Positions 23,303 through 33,893 of a stretch of 33,937 nt of DNA are shown piece after piece. The notes below the pieces were generated by a model. That model was not told the DNA's origin. It did not search any database and was given only the letters and a program-made list of their open reading frames with translations. Source of the DNA: an uncultured Clostridia bacterium (GTDB taxonomy: Bacteria > Bacillota > Clostridia > Oscillospirales > Acutalibacteraceae); contig CANRNQ010000024.1 of the NCBI GenBank assembly GCA_947632045.1, positions 1 to 33,937 of the forward strand, given 5' to 3'. Each line of letters opens with the position of its first letter. Within the stretch, counting starts at the first letter, position 1. The translations under genes and the position numbers were made by a program.

Positions 23303-23342
23303 TTAAATCAGAGCAGAGCTTGGCGGGCTTACCCGATCAAGC
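23302..23342 (+). promoter_or_regulatory. pyk leader element: shared 21-mer plus hairpin
   Basis: TTTAAATCAGAGCAGAGCTTG (23302-23322) is 20/21 identical to 5385-5405. It ends in a hairpin with outer stem GCTTG/CAAGC (23318-23322 with 23338-23342) and inner stem GGG/CCC. At 5385-5425 the outer stem is kept, but the inner pairing is AGC/GCT. Function unknown. Confidence 0.45.
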
Positions 23343-23403
23343 CGGCAATCCAAACGTGAGTATAAGCGTATCGTTCCGTATTCCGAAAAGGAGAGATGTT
23401 TAA

Positions 23404-25167
23404 ATGAGAAAGACTAAAATAATCTGTACGCTCGGTCCGGCAACGGACGACGAGGACGTTTTGAAAGAACTTATATTAAGCGGTATGGCTGTCGCGAGAA
23501 TGAATATGTCGCACGGCACCCACGAGGACCACAAAAAGAGGGCGGACGCGGTGAAAAAGCTGAGAGAAGAGCTGGATATGCCGGTCGCGATCCTTCTCGA
23601 CACAAAGGGGCCCGAGATAAGGACGAAGCTGTTCAAAAACGGCAGCGAGCTGCTCGAGGCGGGTCAAACCTTTACATTCACAACAGATGAGGTCGAGGGC
23701 GACCGGGAGAGATGCTCAATAACCTTTGCCGATCTGCCTAAGGACGTAAAGCGTGGGGACAGAATACTCGTTGACGACGGGCTGATAGAGATGCTCGTCA
23801 CGGCAACCACAAAGACGGATATAGTGTGCGAGGTCTTAAACGGTGGCAAAATCGCTTCGCACAAGGGCATAAACGTGCCGGGAACAAGACTGTCGCTGCC
23901 GTTTATAAGCGAACAGGACAGGAAGGACATAGCCTTTGCGGTGGAGCAGGATTACGACTTTATAGCCGCGAGCTTCACGCGCACGAGCGAGGATATCCTT
24001 CAGCTAAGGCAGGAGCTCGACAAAAACAACTGCAACAATATAAGAATAATAGCGAAGATAGAAAACTCCGAGGGAGTAGAGAATATAGACGATATAATCA
24101 GGGTTTCCGACGGTATAATGGTTGCAAGGGGCGACCTCGGGGTTGAGATACCGATGGAGGAAATACCCGTATTGCAGAAAAAGCTGATAACAAAGGCGTA
24201 CAATGCGGGTAAGCAGGTGATTACGGCGACGCAGATGCTCGATTCAATGATGATAAATCCAAGGCCGACGAGAGCGGAGGCGACCGACGTTGCAAACGCT
24301 ATATACGACGGAACAAGCGCAATAATGCTCAGCGGCGAAACGGCGGCGGGCAAATATCCGGTGCAGGCGGTTGAAACAATGGCAAGGATAGCCGAACGCA
24401 CGGAGAACGATATAGACTATATCGACCGCTTCAGAAAGCACCACCTGAACAGCTCGCCGGACGTTACCTCGGCTATATCGCACGCGACCTGCACAACGGC
24501 GCACGACCTCGGCGCGGTCGCAATACTGACGGTTTCAAAGACCGGCACGACCGCGAGAATGATTTCAAAGTATCGCCCAAACTGCCCGATAATCAGCGGC
24601 TCAACGAGCAAAAAGGTGCTGCGACAGATGAATCTGTCGTGGGGTGTCATACCGATATTGGTCGAGGAAAAGACTAATACAGACGAGCTTTTCGAGCATG
24701 TGGTTGACGTGGCGGAGCAGCACGGCCTTGTTAAGAACGGAGATCTCGCCGTAATAACGGCGGGCATACCGCTCGGGGTATCCGGTACGACGAATATGCT
24801 CAAGGTGCATCTTGTAGGAAACGTGCTCGTATCGGGTACAGCCGTTACACACCAGAGCGTTATCGGAAGAATATGCGTGTTCGGCGGCGACGACAGCACA
24901 AACGAAAACTTCAAGCCGGGCGATATAATAGTAGCGGCGAGAACGACCAACGAGATGCTGCCGCAGCTCAAAAAGGCGGGAGGAGTTATCACCGAAACGG
25001 ATGGACTTAATTCTCATGCGGCGATAGTTGCGTCGGCTCTCGATATGCCTGTCATAGTGGGAGCGAAGAACGCCGTGAGCCTGCTGAAAACAGGAACTAC
25101 TGTCAAGCTGGACGGCTCAAGGGGGATAGTGTTCAGCGCGAACGCTATTTCGACCGGTAAAAAATAA
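23404..25167 (+). CDS. pyk: Pyruvate kinase with C-terminal PEP-utiliser-type domain
   Basis: The product transfers phosphate from phosphoenolpyruvate to ADP in the last step of glycolysis. The N-terminus KTKIICTLGPAT, ARMNMSHG and LLDTKGPEIRT are family hallmarks. IRIIAKIENSEGVENID and MVARGDLGVEIPMEEIP carry the active-site Lys and Mg-binding Glu/Asp, and ITATQMLDSM plus PTRAEATDVANAI is the pyruvate kinase signature region. At 587 aa it has the extra C-terminal mobile domain (TDGLNSHAAIVASALDMPVI) seen in Bacillus and Geobacillus enzymes, in which the usual TSH(A)-type site reads NSHAA. AAAGGAGAGATG precedes the ATG. Its stop lies 7 bases from the stop of the convergent thiE. Confidence 0.97.
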   Translation: MRKTKIICTLGPATDDEDVLKELILSGMAVARMNMSHGTHEDHKKRADAVKKLREELDMPVAILLDTKGPEIRTKLFKNGSELLEAGQTFTFTTDEVEGDRERCSITFADLPKDVKRGDRILVDDGLIEMLVTATTKTDIVCEVLNGGKIASHKGINVPGTRLSLPFISEQDRKDIAFAVEQDYDFIAASFTRTSEDILQLRQELDKNNCNNIRIIAKIENSEGVENIDDIIRVSDGIMVARGDLGVEIPMEEIPVLQKKLITKAYNAGKQVITATQMLDSMMINPRPTRAEATDVANAIYDGTSAIMLSGETAAGKYPVQAVETMARIAERTENDIDYIDRFRKHHLNSSPDVTSAISHATCTTAHDLGAVAILTVSKTGTTARMISKYRPNCPIISGSTSKKVLRQMNLSWGVIPILVEEKTNTDELFEHVVDVAEQHGLVKNGDLAVITAGIPLGVSGTTNMLKVHLVGNVLVSGTAVTHQSVIGRICVFGGDDSTNENFKPGDIIVAARTTNEMLPQLKKAGGVITETDGLNSHAAIVASALDMPVIVGAKNAVSLLKTGTTVKLDGSRGIVFSANAISTGKK

Positions 25168-25174
25168 AACCGAA

Positions 25175-25813
25175 TTAAGAAAACATCCCTCTCATCTTTA
25201 AAAAGCTCTCCTTGAGCTCAATCGCCGCAAGGCGGGGATCCTCGGCCTTCATTATCGCGCTTACGGCGCATACGCCGTCTATCGGCACTCCGCTGAGGAT
25301 CTCAAGATTATCCTTGTTCAGCCCGCCTATGGCGTTTACCTTTATTTTTACGCTGTCGCATATGTCGTGCAGAGTTTCAACCTTTGTGATCACGGTGACG
25401 ACCTTTGTCGTGGTAGGATAAATCGCTCCCACTCCAAGATAGTCCGCGCCCTGCCTTTCGGCCTCAAGAGCTTGCTCAACCGTCTTTGCCGTTGCACCGA
25501 CTATTTTGTCGGCGCCCATAAGCTTTCTTGCGGCGTAAACCGGCAGATCGCTCCGACCTACGTGTACTCCTGCGGCGCCCGAGGCAAGCGCGACGTCTAC
25601 CCTGTCGTCTATTACGAGGGGAATATTATATTTGTCCGTGATCGACCTTGTTTTTAAGGCGAGGTCAAGATAATCCCTGCCGCCGCGATTTTTTTCGCGA
25701 AGCTGAACTATCGTCGCGCCACCCATGCAGGCCTGTTCGACCACGTTTAAAAATTCGGCTTCATTCATATTGCTGCTGTCCGTAATAAAATAAAGAGTTG
25801 TATCAATATCCAT
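25175..25813 (-). CDS. thiE: Thiamine-phosphate synthase
   Basis: The product joins hydroxymethylpyrimidine pyrophosphate and thiazole phosphate to make thiamine phosphate. At 212 aa it is the normal TIM-barrel length. Motifs seen: LYFITDSS, ATIVQLREKN (pyrophosphate-binding Arg/Lys), PLVIDDRVDVALASGAAGVHVG (Mg-binding Asp), GADYLGVGAIYPTTTK and VNAIGGLNKDN. GAGGTAAG precedes the ATG. It stands alone, with no thiM, thiD or thiG nearby. The leader after the predicted promoter is only about 45 nt, too short for a TPP riboswitch. A long palindrome overlaps the promoter. Confidence 0.96.
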   Translation of the reverse strand: MDIDTTLYFITDSSNMNEAEFLNVVEQACMGGATIVQLREKNRGGRDYLDLALKTRSITDKYNIPLVIDDRVDVALASGAAGVHVGRSDLPVYAARKLMGADKIVGATAKTVEQALEAERQGADYLGVGAIYPTTTKVVTVITKVETLHDICDSVKIKVNAIGGLNKDNLEILSGVPIDGVCAVSAIMKAEDPRLAAIELKESFLKMRGMFS

Positions 25814-25861
25814 TTCTTACCTCACTGTAAACACTTTTATTTAAAGTAATATTCGTTTAAT

Positions 25862-25891
25862 ATTATATATCCCCGATTTTGGCTCTGTCAA
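25862..25891 (-). promoter_or_regulatory. Promoter of thiE
   Basis: On the minus strand TTGACA (25886-25891), an 18-nt spacer and TATAAT (25862-25867). Confidence 0.78.
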
Positions 25892-25920
25892 CGGAAAGAA
25901 CGGGAGCCGAACGGGGATAT
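25867..25920. repeat. Interrupted palindrome over the thiE promoter
   Basis: ATATCCCCG (25867-25875) pairs with CGGGGATAT (25912-25920), and GGCTC (25881-25885) with GAGCC (25904-25908) inside it. It covers the region from the -10 to beyond the -35 of thiE. It could be an operator, or a terminator-like stem without a T-run. Confidence 0.55.
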
Positions 25921-25955
25921 TTATATTAAAGAGCCGTATTTTCACATTATGCGGA

Positions 25956-26186
25956 GCTGCCGCGCCTATTGTCCATATTACATTGAGCGTTATACGGGAT
26001 TCGGGCGGCGACCGCAAATTTTCGCTCCCCGCGAAAATTTGCAGAAAAACGCGGAGGGAGGTCAATTCACCACTCCACTTAAAGCAAAAGCTTTCCCTCC
26101 GCGTTTTCCGCGCGGCTGCGCCGCGCGGGTCGCCGCCCGAACTCTATACCGCAAAGCTTTAAGCCAAAACGGGCGCACGCGGCAGC
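25956..26186 (-). repeat. Cloverleaf palindromic element, copy F (inverted)
   Basis: The ends are GCTGCCGC (25956-25963) and GCGGCAGC (26179-26186). The outer stem TTCGGGCGGCGACC (26000-26013) pairs with 26128-26141. The first arm is GCAAATTTTCGC/GCGAAAATTTGC (26014-26042). The central arm runs AAAAACGCGGAGGGA... and returns TCCCTCCGCGTTTT, with AGGGA/TCCCT also pairing, a compensatory change relative to CGGGG/CCCCG. The last arm is CGCGCGGC/GCCGCGCG. It is the reverse of copy D, with closely matching flanks. It lies between thiE and secA. Confidence 0.9.
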
Positions 26187-26599
26187 AAAAATCCCACATT
26201 CGCGCAACCCAAAAAAATGCTAAATTGCAAGCTAAAATGTCCACAAATATTAAGCGATAAAATTTGATTTACGAGCATATTGGAAGATTGCCATTTATGA
26301 TGCTCCGCTAACTTAATATTCAAATCTTTTGCGCTGCGCCACCTTCTCCCTTCCTTGCCATCGTGCCACGGCGTTCGCGGTGGAATCACCCTGCGTCCTA
26401 TGCCGAGCTTATGCCGCTCCGTGTCAAACAGGCACTCTGTATCTTCCACCGGTGTATTGTTTGAATCGCCTGTATTTTGAAAGGAAACGCCTTTGTCAGC
26501 ATCCTTGGAAATTTCACGAAGCTCTCCCTTGTTCCCCTCGGCTTCGCTTGTCAACTTAATTATGCCATACCAAAGGTTGAGCTTCTCTTTTTTATTGGG
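26159..26599 (-). pseudogene. Unrecognised open stretch, possible gene remnant
   Basis: A minus-strand frame is open from 26599 to a stop at 26159-26161, which lies inside copy F. It has no ATG with a ribosome site (only a TTG at 26554). The first 90 codons read like real protein, charged and non-repetitive (LWYGIIKLTSEAEGNKGEL; ECLFDTERHKLGIGRRV; PPRTPWHDGKEGRRWR). The last 40 codons drift into AT-rich and then element sequence. I cannot name a family. It may be the tail of a transferred or mobile gene cut at both ends. The rest of 26187-26802 shows no other gene. Confidence 0.3.
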
Positions 26600-26802
26600 T
26601 CATATCATTTTGTCCCGCGACGGTTAATTGATTATCAAAGTAATAATTGCCGCTGTTATATGCCCTTAATTATTGCCAAATTATAAACATTGCTCAAACT
26701 TTAAAATAAGTAATGCAATTTCATTCGTTATGTGTTATACTTAAAAGGATTACAGTGGAATAGTACCGCTTAAAGCTACTATAAAGAAAAAGGAATGATA
26801 AT

Positions 26803-29715
<2,913 letters not shown>

Positions 29716-29723
29716 AAACTTTT

Positions 29724-29747
29724 GAGGGGGGCTTTTACGCCTCCCTC
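29724..29747 (+). terminator. Hairpin just after secA
   Basis: GAGGGGGGC pairs with GCCTCCCTC (one G-T) around TTTTAC, 9 nt after the stop codon. It lacks a T-run, so it may protect the 3' end and not terminate by itself. Confidence 0.45.
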
Positions 29748-29800
29748 GACCTGCCTAAACGCACTTTTGATTTTAGAACTATATTTTTGAATCTTGTTGA

Positions 29801-29853
29801 CCGCAGTCAAGCCGCTGAGCAGCTTGACTGCGGCTTTATATATTATAGTTTTT
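29801..29853 (+). terminator. Intrinsic terminator of secA
   Basis: CCGCAGTCAAGC (29801-29812) pairs with GCTTGACTGCGG (29822-29833), a perfect 12-bp stem. It is followed by CTTTATATATT and then TTTTTT. Confidence 0.75.
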
Positions 29854-30030
29854 TAGTGGGAGCTAACACCCCATGAAGCCTCCGATTTCCGCACGTTTTA
29901 TTTTTAATTTACCTGTCTGCGTCATTCACAAGCCCCCGCTTTTCACGCAAGAAATTTTTTCCTGATTAAATCTTTATCTCCCGTGAATCAGCTTCGTCGA
30001 TAGAGAGAAGCCAAGAATAAATTTCAAAGC

Positions 30031-30064
30031 GGACGAGTTGAAACCCGTCATTTTCAACTCGTCC
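30031..30064. repeat. Isolated strong hairpin in the secA-VanW gap
   Basis: GGACGAGTTGAAA (30031-30043) pairs with TTTCAACTCGTCC (30052-30064), a perfect 13-bp stem. On the minus strand it is followed by GCTTTGAAATTT, so it could be a second terminator behind the VanW-family gene. The rest of 29854-30097 shows no gene. Confidence 0.6.
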
Positions 30065-30097
30065 GTCAGTGCCGAGGGCGCAAAAACAACTTTTTTA

Positions 30098-30140
30098 CCA
30101 AACTAAAAGCTCGCACACCGCCGCCAAACGGTATGCGAGC
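30098..30140 (-). terminator. Intrinsic terminator after the VanW-family gene
   Basis: On the minus strand GCTCGCATACCG pairs with CGGTGTGCGAGC (30109-30140, one or two wobble pairs), followed by TTTTAGTTTGG. Confidence 0.75.
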
Positions 30141-30160
30141 CTTTCTGCGCCGACAGGCGC

Positions 30161-31870
30161 TTACATCTTTAAGTTTTTCTTAGGATCCTTTATCTTGTTC
30201 GATTCGGTGCCGGGGTCGCCGGCAACCGTGGCGTGGCCGTTTTTGTGGCTGTAAACAGAATCGGGAAGATCCTCTCTTTTGACCTCTTTATTGTTCTTAT
30301 AATACACCCTTTGAGCATCAAAGCCGAAGCTTTCATAATCGTCCCAAGAGCACCACGACTCGGTTCTCACCTCATCCCATTCTGGCGATTGCCAGCCGTA
30401 CACCTCACAGTTGAGCGTAACTCCGTCAAGCCATGTGTGCAGGAATATCTGATAATCAGTCAGATTTTTCATTTTGAGGTCGAGGTTCGGGTAATCAATA
30501 GTCGCGTCAAGTCCGCCGTAAACATATATCGAGGTGTAGAAGTGGTTGGCCCTCTCTTCAATGCCCATTCCTGCGAGCAGGGTCGCGTTATAAATAGTAG
30601 TTGCGGCTTGGCAGATTCCTCCGCCGATACCGGTAACGTATTCCTCGTTCTGTATAACGCTCGCGGGCAAATATCCGTTTGACTCAAGGTTGCTGTCGCC
30701 GGTACATTCGTTGAAGGAGAATATCTCGCCGGGATCGACTATCGTACCGTTTATAGCGCTCAGCGCCGTTCCCATATTGCAGGTAGCGTCATAAGAGTTT
30801 GTGGAAATCGTGCTGAATTTACCGATAAGCTGCACGTTGTTTTGAACCTCGGTCATGGTGTGCTTTGGCTTTTCAGTAGTCGTTTGAACGGTTACATCTC
30901 CGCTTTTTGCGCCGTTTTTAAACAGCTCCTCTATATCGGCCTTTAGCGCGTCGCGATCAACTACTACTCCGTTTGAGCCCTCTTCCCATGTAAACATCTG
31001 CTTAAAGCTTTTTGCGTCGGGATTATACTTGGTGGCGTGAGGCTCAACGGCATGCTTGTCGATTTTTCCCGCGCTTCTTTTTACCACCTTGTCAATCGAC
31101 GCCTCGCCCACAATGCAGGACACTCCAAAATCAACTGTACCCTTTTCCGCGTCGGCGGTCACGTTGTAGGCCTCGGGCACGGCAAGGTTATCTATGGTTC
31201 CGTTTTGTATTGCGGTGCTGACGTCGCGGCTGTATTGAACAGCCTGCTCAAACACATCGTCGGTGTTATAGCTATATGTAAAATCGTCCTGAGTAAAGGT
31301 GAGCTTCTTGCCGTCGCCGTAATTTATATTTACCTCAAACTGCTCCTTAAAGTCGCTTTCCTTTATTTTTACCAGAGATTTTGCTTCCTTCTGATTTTTT
31401 CCGCCTATCTCTGTTCCGGCTATTGAAACGCCCTTTGCAAAAACAAACTCGTTCACGTTTTCCGGCGTAGCTTCAACCTTAGGTATAGGCGCGGCTGCCG
31501 GAACCACCTCGGGATTCAAAGCATAGGCAGCGTAAAACGAACAGCCGAGCAGCACAAGAGCGGCCGCAACGCCTGCTGCGACAAGGCCCTTTTTGCCCTT
31601 TTCCTTCGTTTTTTTCTTCGGCTCGCCGTCCTCCGCCGGAGCGTAATATGCGGCTTTGTCGTCCGCTCCTTCGGCCTTGTCTTTCATTGACGGAAGCTCC
31701 GATATTATCCTGTCGGCCTTATCCTGCGATTTTCCATCATCGCCGCTGAATGAGCTTATATCTACAAACTCCTCGTCGGGCGCTTCGCTTTCCGCCTTGC
31801 TTTGCTTTATTTCGTTTAAAATATCGTCTATTTGAGAGTTCATATCATTTTTGTTATTTTCATTGCTCAT
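30161..31870 (-). CDS. VanW-family membrane-anchored protein with YoaR-like domains
   Basis: A 569-aa protein. Residues 1-90 are a charged cytoplasmic N-terminus. Residues about 93-118 are one membrane helix (KKGLVAAGVAAALVLLGCSF). The outside part has YoaR-type peptidoglycan-binding-4 repeats (FAKGVSIAGTEIGGKNQKEA; a later FKQMFTWEEGSNGVVVDRDA). The VanW domain follows: IGKFSTISTNSYDATCNMG, PGEIFSFNECTG, GYLPASVI, GIGGGICQAATTIYNA and HFYTSIYVYGGLDATI. VanW proteins are common at the Clostridia surface. The role is unknown, although the name comes from vancomycin-resistance loci. A strong GGAGGTG precedes the ATG. A TATAAT lies about 65 nt upstream. Not a resistance gene by itself. Confidence 0.92.
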   Translation of the reverse strand: MSNENNKNDMNSQIDDILNEIKQSKAESEAPDEEFVDISSFSGDDGKSQDKADRIISELPSMKDKAEGADDKAAYYAPAEDGEPKKKTKEKGKKGLVAAGVAAALVLLGCSFYAAYALNPEVVPAAAPIPKVEATPENVNEFVFAKGVSIAGTEIGGKNQKEAKSLVKIKESDFKEQFEVNINYGDGKKLTFTQDDFTYSYNTDDVFEQAVQYSRDVSTAIQNGTIDNLAVPEAYNVTADAEKGTVDFGVSCIVGEASIDKVVKRSAGKIDKHAVEPHATKYNPDAKSFKQMFTWEEGSNGVVVDRDALKADIEELFKNGAKSGDVTVQTTTEKPKHTMTEVQNNVQLIGKFSTISTNSYDATCNMGTALSAINGTIVDPGEIFSFNECTGDSNLESNGYLPASVIQNEEYVTGIGGGICQAATTIYNATLLAGMGIEERANHFYTSIYVYGGLDATIDYPNLDLKMKNLTDYQIFLHTWLDGVTLNCEVYGWQSPEWDEVRTESWCSWDDYESFGFDAQRVYYKNNKEVKREDLPDSVYSHKNGHATVAGDPGTESNKIKDPKKNLKM

Positions 31871-32191
31871 AAATACACCTCCACAAATATAAGGGCGCGA
31901 ATGCTTCCGTGCGGCTGCGCATTTTAAATTATATGACGGAAAATCAGGCGCTTATTCACAGTCAAACAGGATCATGGCTGTTGTGTCGTATATTTGGATC
32001 TGTTCCTTTTTCATTCTACTACTTTTAATTTGTAAAATCAAACAAAATCAATTGGAAGTCCGGCAAAAAAGCAAACAAAGATAGGTCCGCTAAAATCATA
32101 TTTTTTGTGCGGCACGCGGCAAAGTCTTGTTATTTTCTTGTTTTCATCAAATTATTCTCCGCGACAGCCGCCGGAGCTTATTAAGCAGAGC
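31871..32191. other. Intergenic region between VanW-family and CpXC genes
   Basis: About 320 bases without a gene. It holds the leader and a probable -10 (TATAAT on the minus strand, near 31930) for the VanW-family gene, though no good -35 is paired with it. A weak CTCCG/CGGAG hairpin (32157-32176) lies after the CpXC gene stop and may be a poor terminator. Confidence 0.5.
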
Positions 32192-32857
32192 CTATTCCTC
32201 AAATCCATACCTGCGGTAACGGTGCAATATCTCCTGCGCCCACTGCTCGTCTACCGTAATAAAGGCCTTGCTCATTCTTTGCTTTCTGCCAAGGCGTGCG
32301 GCTATTCCGAGCGACTTCTGATAAACCTGCATACCCGCCGTTTCAAGGCGCTTTTCAAGCGTTTCGGAGTCAAAGAAGGTGACCCCTATCTTTCTGCGGT
32401 CGTAAAACGAAAAATACCCGCAGTCCACCTTTACGCCGTACTTTTTCTCGGTTTTGACCTTCAGCGCAAGCTTGGTCAGCTCGACGGCCATATCGTCGAG
32501 CCCCGACTCGAAGATTATTATCTTCTCCTTCAGAGTGTTATAATCTGAAACTATGCGCTTTTTTATCGGTGCTATTCTTGTCCTGTCGAGCTCTATGACC
32601 CTGTCGGTTATGGTTCTTTTGTCGCAGTCGGGTATATAGCATATCATAAAGCGTCGGTTCACATCGTTATACAGCACGGGGTAAGAGAGCCTCGCCTCAT
32701 AGCCGCAGTGTATGCAGTTATATTTAAAAAGGGAGTCGTTAAGAACCGAGCTTCTGAGCGACTCGTCGGACGAGGGCGTTATACTGCTGTAAAAAACTAT
32801 TTTATTATTGCCGAAGCAGTGCGGACACTCGACGGCCTTAAGATCGCTGATAGACAT
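32192..32857 (-). CDS. CpXC-domain protein
   Basis: A 221-aa protein with the N-terminal CpXC pattern: VECPHCFGNNKIVFYSSI, then LNDSLFKYNCIHCGYEARLSYP, two CxxC knuckles likely binding zinc, and VLYNDVNRRFMICYIPD. The C-terminal part (KKRIVSDYNTLKEKIIIFES, then GLDDMAVELTKLALKVKTEK) is helical, followed by a Phe/Tyr-rich stretch and a basic end. The domain is found in many Clostridia proteins with unknown function. GGAGGCGGAT precedes the ATG, and TATAAT at 32900-32905 (minus strand) is a probable -10. It is divergent from the gene at 33096. Confidence 0.85.
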   Translation of the reverse strand: MSISDLKAVECPHCFGNNKIVFYSSITPSSDESLRSSVLNDSLFKYNCIHCGYEARLSYPVLYNDVNRRFMICYIPDCDKRTITDRVIELDRTRIAPIKKRIVSDYNTLKEKIIIFESGLDDMAVELTKLALKVKTEKKYGVKVDCGYFSFYDRRKIGVTFFDSETLEKRLETAGMQVYQKSLGIAARLGRKQRMSKAFITVDEQWAQEILHRYRRYGFEE

Positions 32858-32958
32858 AATCCGCCTCCATAATTCATATTAATAGAGTTCACAGAGATAA
32901 TTATAGCATACTTTTCAAAAAATTTCATTCATATTTGTAAAAAATTTATTTGCATTGC

Positions 32959-32987
32959 TTGACCTGCGGCGTATTTTCTGCAATAAT
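32959..32987 (+). promoter_or_regulatory. Promoter of the helical hypothetical gene
   Basis: TTGACC (32959-32964), a 17-nt spacer and AATAAT (32982-32987), pointing to the ATG at 33096. Confidence 0.6.
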
Positions 32988-33095
32988 AATTACAGATAAT
33001 ATTCAAAGCGGCGCAGCGCCAAAGGGAATTGAAACGCTCGGCTGCCCCGCGCGGATAACAATAAAAGATGATAATATTTTCAGGAGGATTTTTAA

Positions 33096-33671
33096 ATGAA
33101 TATTTTTTCAACTATCGGAAGCTGCCTTGGAGATACGGTTCAGTCGATAATCGAGAAAAACAGGATAAAGGCGCAGATAAACAGGCTCCGCCTTGTTATG
33201 AGGAGTGAAACAAAGACGATAAACAAGGCTTACATTGAGCTCGGCAAGGAATACTACAAAAAGCTCAAATGCGGCGAGCAGGAGGGCAGCTATGAGGCTC
33301 AGGAGCTTTGCGCCTCGATAGTCAAGGCAAACGAGCGCTTCAAGAGAGCGATCGCCCGTTATCACGAGCTTATAGACACTCAGGTCATCGCGGGAGATCA
33401 GCAGATAGCAGCCGACGAGGACGAAAACGACGGAGGCGACATAACCTTGTGCTGCTCCTATGACGAGGACGGCGAGGCAGTCGAGGAAAAATCGAGCGAC
33501 GAGCGCCCGACCGAAGAGTCCGCCGCACCGACAGCTACCGATGAAGCTTCTAAGCCGGCAGCGTCCTGCGAGCCGGACGACGAAGCCGCCTTTAGCTGCG
33601 ATGATACGCAGAGTGAAAAAAACAAGCTTGAGGATATGACCGATATTTCTTCGGGAGAAATAATTGACTGA
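33096..33671 (+). CDS. Helical hypothetical protein with acidic tail
   Basis: A 191-aa protein. The first 90 residues resemble a Firmicutes family with a long helical start (IIEKNRIKAQINRLRLVMRS, then INKAYIELGKEYYKKLKCGE), usually followed by a zinc ribbon. Here the zinc ribbon is missing and the C-terminal half is acidic and low complexity (Glu, Asp, Ser, Ala), with scattered Cys pairs (LCCSYDEDGE). No signal peptide or membrane helix is seen. AGGAGGATTTT precedes the ATG. It is divergent from the CpXC gene and followed by a strong terminator. Function unknown. Confidence 0.85.
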   Translation: MNIFSTIGSCLGDTVQSIIEKNRIKAQINRLRLVMRSETKTINKAYIELGKEYYKKLKCGEQEGSYEAQELCASIVKANERFKRAIARYHELIDTQVIAGDQQIAADEDENDGGDITLCCSYDEDGEAVEEKSSDERPTEESAAPTATDEASKPAASCEPDDEAAFSCDDTQSEKNKLEDMTDISSGEIID

Positions 33672-33717
33672 CGCTTAACGCGCCGGAGTATAGAAGACAA
33701 AAGCATATAAAAGCATT

Positions 33718-33764
33718 AACGCCCCTTCGCGCATCGGTAATCCCGAAGCGAAGGGGCGTTTTCT
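33718..33764 (+). terminator. Intrinsic terminator after the helical hypothetical gene
   Basis: AACGCCCCTTCGC (33718-33730) pairs with GCGAAGGGGCGTT (33748-33760), a perfect 13-bp stem followed by TTCT. The reverse strand also has T-rich sequence after it, so it may act in both directions. Confidence 0.85.
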
Positions 33765-33838
33765 CTGTGAGGCTAAGCGCTTTGTCGCGCGGACCGCGTG
33801 GTCGCGGCTTTAATATTTTAATATTTCACTTTGAGTAA

Positions 33839-33876
33839 AGTCGCAGCCGCACCGCCTGTCGGCGGTGCGGCTGACT
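33839..33876 (-). terminator. Strong hairpin, probable terminator of the gene at the right edge
   Basis: CAGCCGCACCGCC (33844-33856) pairs with GGCGGTGCGGCTG (33861-33873), 13 bp with loop TGTC, extended by AGT/ACT. On the minus strand it follows the stop codon at 33894 and is trailed by TTTACTCAA. Confidence 0.6.
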
Positions 33877-33893
33877 GTTGTGCTTTTATGCCG

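Noticed and set aside
25814-25950. TPP riboswitch before thiE
   Set aside because: No CUGAGA-type or other THI-box core is seen, and the space between promoter and start is too short.
3543-26186. CRISPR array or integron attC array as explanation for the repeats
   Set aside because: The copies are single, kilobases apart, with ordinary genes between them and no cas or integrase genes.
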